DNA from: Clostridia bacterium
Lineage (GTDB): Bacteria > Bacillota > Clostridia > Christensenellales > UBA1242
Length of the DNA: 5,770 nt
NCBI GenBank assembly: GCA_017473795.1
Contig: JAFUJE010000015.1
Coordinates: forward strand, 1 to 5,770
Direction of reading: 5' to 3'
Below, piece after piece: positions 4,263 to 5,770 of the stretch (the stretch's first letter is position 1; every line of letters starts with the position of its first letter). The notes beneath the pieces are model-generated. The model made no database searches. It was not told the origin of the DNA and was given only the letters and a program-made list of their open reading frames with translations. The translations under genes were made by a program, and so were the position numbers.

Positions 4263-5114
4263 TCAATCTTTTTTGGTTGCATACGTTAATTTTTGCTCAT
4301 AGGTTTTTTCATATACTTCTACCCAAGCATCATAATTTTTTTGCATTAAATCCTTAATCATCGCACCCATATCCAAACTTTCATCAGGATAGATTGGTTT
4401 CAATATATGCACAGTATAACTCTGTAAAGCAAAACCATTATCACCAATTTTATCTGAATCTTCCATCGTAATAAAAATTGGCAGAACGGGCACATTATTT
4501 TTCACAGCAAACTTAAAACCGCCAGTTTTTAAAGGCCTAGGCTTACGATAATTCCACCACATACTTTCCTCAGGATAAATTAAAACATTATCGCCCCGCT
4601 GTAAGATTGTATCAATGGCCTTTATACATTTCCCCATTGTATGGAAATTTTTACTTAAAGGTAAAGTATCACAGTTACGCATAAAGAATTTAAAAACTGG
4701 TGGATTCGTATAATTACCCTCTCTAATCACTTTAAAAAGCTTTTTCTTTTTGCTCAATTGAAAAACTTTTTCCATGATAAAACTATCTTCAGGACCAAAA
4801 TGGTTACAAGTAATCACTGCCCCAGACTTTAAGCCTTTCCAATTATCAATGCCAATAACATCTTTAATTATTAATTTTTGACGCTTAACTAAATGATTAA
4901 CATAAACCCTTTTAATTTTATTAGCAAAAAAAGTTTTTAATTTACTAAATGGCTTTTTACGTAAGTAATCAATTTGATGAGGCAACAACTCAACCGTCGG
5001 CGGGTCATTTTCTATATCTTGATCAAACCAACCATTTTCTTCATAAACTTTAATTTTATCCAAAATCGCTACTCGATCAGCACTTTTTTCAACTTGTGAT
5101 ACTTGTGATTCCAT
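4263..5114 (-). CDS. Lysophospholipid (1-acylglycerol-3-phosphate-type) acyltransferase, PlsC-like
   Basis: 283 aa. PlsC-family enzymes move an acyl chain from acyl-ACP, acyl-CoA or acyl phosphate to a glycerolipid or related acceptor at the membrane face. Motif I is NHFGPED (104-110), giving His105 and Asp110 in the required HX4D spacing. A motif II-like region is REGNYTNPPVFKFF (131-144), the motif III equivalent is LIYPEES (178-184), and motif IV is VPVLPIFI (208-215). About 75 N-terminal residues precede the catalytic domain and no clear membrane span is seen, so association may be peripheral. The start at ATG 5114 is backed by AAGGA with a 6-nt spacing, the clearest ribosome-binding site in the window. 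It begins 12 nt after the GT8 stop, so they form an operon, pointing to a glycolipid or acylated envelope glycan. It ends in TGA. The acceptor is unknown. Confidence 0.88.
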   Translation of the reverse strand: MESQVSQVEKSADRVAILDKIKVYEENGWFDQDIENDPPTVELLPHQIDYLRKKPFSKLKTFFANKIKRVYVNHLVKRQKLIIKDVIGIDNWKGLKSGAVITCNHFGPEDSFIMEKVFQLSKKKKLFKVIREGNYTNPPVFKFFMRNCDTLPLSKNFHTMGKCIKAIDTILQRGDNVLIYPEESMWWNYRKPRPLKTGGFKFAVKNNVPVLPIFITMEDSDKIGDNGFALQSYTVHILKPIYPDESLDMGAMIKDLMQKNYDAWVEVYEKTYEQKLTYATKKD

Positions 5115-5119
5115 ACCTG

Positions 5120-5124
5120 TTCCT
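5120..5124 (-). promoter_or_regulatory. Region of the acyltransferase ribosome-binding site
   Basis: On the minus strand AAGGA lies about 6 nt before the ATG at 5114, just after the GT8 stop codon at 5129-5127. It is notable because the leading genes of the other units lack such a site. Confidence 0.6.
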
Positions 5125-5126
5125 TT

Positions 5127-5770
5127 TTAGCCTTTTTTTTCTAAAAACAAATGAAAATAATTATTTGGATTATAATATTCATAGTGAATTTTACCCATAA
5201 AGAAATTATAGTGATCCACATCTTTTTGGTACTGTTCTTTTGTATAGTTAGCCCTTATATTTCTAATCTCATCTTTAAATTCTGTTTTATCTGCGTATTT
5301 CCAAAATTCTTCACCATAAGGGACTTCGGTATGCCACGGTTTCCAAATTAAATTAAAATGAATCAAATTAATATCTTCCAATCTTGCATCTTGATTACAA
5401 GGCATTTTATCCCATGAAGAATCAATGTATTTAACTTTATTTCTACATATGATATTCAAGTAGTCTTGATCTTGAACGATAAATTTATATTTATTGAGTA
5501 AATCACTAAATTGCTCTTCAAATTTTTGTTTCCTAAATTGATCCAAATTAATTAACAAGACACCAGCATTAAAATAATCCTTAAGATTCTTAAATCCTAA
5601 AACTTCATTAACGTATTGGTGTACATATGGTTCATTAATTACAAATTCATCAGTGGCAGCACCAACCAAATTATCAGCAATATCAATATTATATAATTGT
5701 GAAATATCTCCCCTTACAACAACGTCACAGTCAATGTATAAAATTTTATCATACTGCGGATAAAGATTAG
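5127..5770 (-). CDS. Glycosyltransferase family 8 (LgtC-like), 5' end outside the window
   Basis: The frame stays open to position 5770, so the start codon lies beyond the window; 213 codons plus the stop are visible. GT8 enzymes are metal-dependent retaining transferases of glucose or galactose from UDP-sugars. The visible part begins in the nucleotide-binding half: YDKILYIDCDVVVRGD holds the DxD metal site (DCD, codons 5732-5724). After it come NAGVLLINLDQFR, the QDQDYLN segment and the C-terminal HFNLIWKPWH segment. The His of HFN (codon 5360-5358) matches the metal-binding His of LgtC-like enzymes, where HF.G..KPW is usual. An in-frame TTG at 5669-5667 is not a start, since the DxD motif is upstream of it. 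It is followed after 12 nt by the acyltransferase. Sampled stretches are about 23-27% GC, against about 37-50% in rdgB, hinting at separate ancestry. Confidence 0.93.
   Translation of the reverse strand, partial: NLYPQYDKILYIDCDVVVRGDISQLYNIDIADNLVGAATDEFVINEPYVHQYVNEVLGFKNLKDYFNAGVLLINLDQFRKQKFEEQFSDLLNKYKFIVQDQDYLNIICRNKVKYIDSSWDKMPCNQDARLEDINLIHFNLIWKPWHTEVPYGEEFWKYADKTEFKDEIRNIRANYTKEQYQKDVDHYNFFMGKIHYEYYNPNNYFHLFLEKKG

Noticed and set aside
4244..4263. Possible terminator after the acyltransferase (GGTACC palindrome)
   Set aside because: The stem is only about 4 bp and on the minus strand is not followed by a T-run.
4263..4265. TGA as a recoded glycine codon
   Set aside because: The protein already has full PlsC-like length, and reading on would quickly meet another TGA and run into the next promoter; other genes are intact without TGA.
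5151..5351. Plus-strand frame opposite the GT8 gene
   Set aside because: Ile/Phe-rich shadow of AT-rich GT8 coding sequence on the other strand.
5667..5669. TTG as the start of the glycosyltransferase
   Set aside because: The open frame continues upstream to the window edge and contains the essential DxD motif, so the TTG is internal.
1..5770. CRISPR array, insertion sequence, phage or toxin-antitoxin system
   Set aside because: No regularly spaced repeats, transposase motifs, integrase, attachment-site repeats next to the tRNAs or paired small toxin/antitoxin genes could be found by reading.

Overview
The window is a low-GC bacterial chromosomal segment. It carries the 5' end of a 23S rRNA gene, two lysine tRNA genes, seven longer protein genes (one partial) and one likely small membrane-protein gene. 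Several points lean towards a small-genome lineage such as the Candidate Phyla Radiation (Patescibacteria): a 23S gene with its own promoter and no adjacent 16S, a ribosomal protein L19 with a long Lys/Ala/Thr-rich tail and no trmD/rimM beside it, genes that seem to start at the very 5' end of their mRNA, and few Shine-Dalgarno sites. A low-GC Firmicute cannot be excluded, because the boxA-like leader element and several accessory genes look Firmicute-like. This assignment is inference. TGA appears to act as a stop (end of the acyltransferase) and all frames are intact under the standard code, which argues against the TGA=Gly lineages (Gracilibacteria, Absconditabacteria).

Layout. 1-316: 23S rRNA 5' end, minus strand. 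317-600: its roughly 200-nt leader (boxA-like element, 15-bp hairpin) and a strong promoter with an A-tract upstream region. 713-862 (+): a 49-codon single-pass membrane protein candidate. 882-1466 (-): XTP/dITP pyrophosphatase (RdgB/HAM1). 1538-1570: terminator. 1593-1668 (-): tRNA-Lys(TTT). 1728-2252 (-): membrane-anchored DUF2726-like protein, directly downstream of rplS (2260-2775, -). 2860-3408 (-): permuted papain/NlpC-P60-like protein. 3497-3572 (+): tRNA-Lys(CTT). 3603-3623: bidirectional terminator shared with the convergent unknown gene 3625-4209 (-). 4263-5114 (-): PlsC-like acyltransferase, downstream of a GT8 glycosyltransferase that runs off the window at 5770.

How it works together. 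Most of the window is housekeeping: 23S rRNA, L19, Lys tRNAs and nucleotide-pool sanitation. The GT8-acyltransferase pair is probably a small envelope glycan/glycolipid module, and sampled stretches of it are clearly more AT-rich than the housekeeping genes. The most consistent unusual signal is promoter placement. rdgB, rplS and the 194-codon unknown gene each have a sigma70-type promoter whose -10 box ends 6-7 nt before the start codon, predicting leaderless mRNAs. The acyltransferase, an internal operon gene, instead has an AAGGA ribosome-binding site. I saw no CRISPR array, transposase, phage gene or recognisable new defence system.
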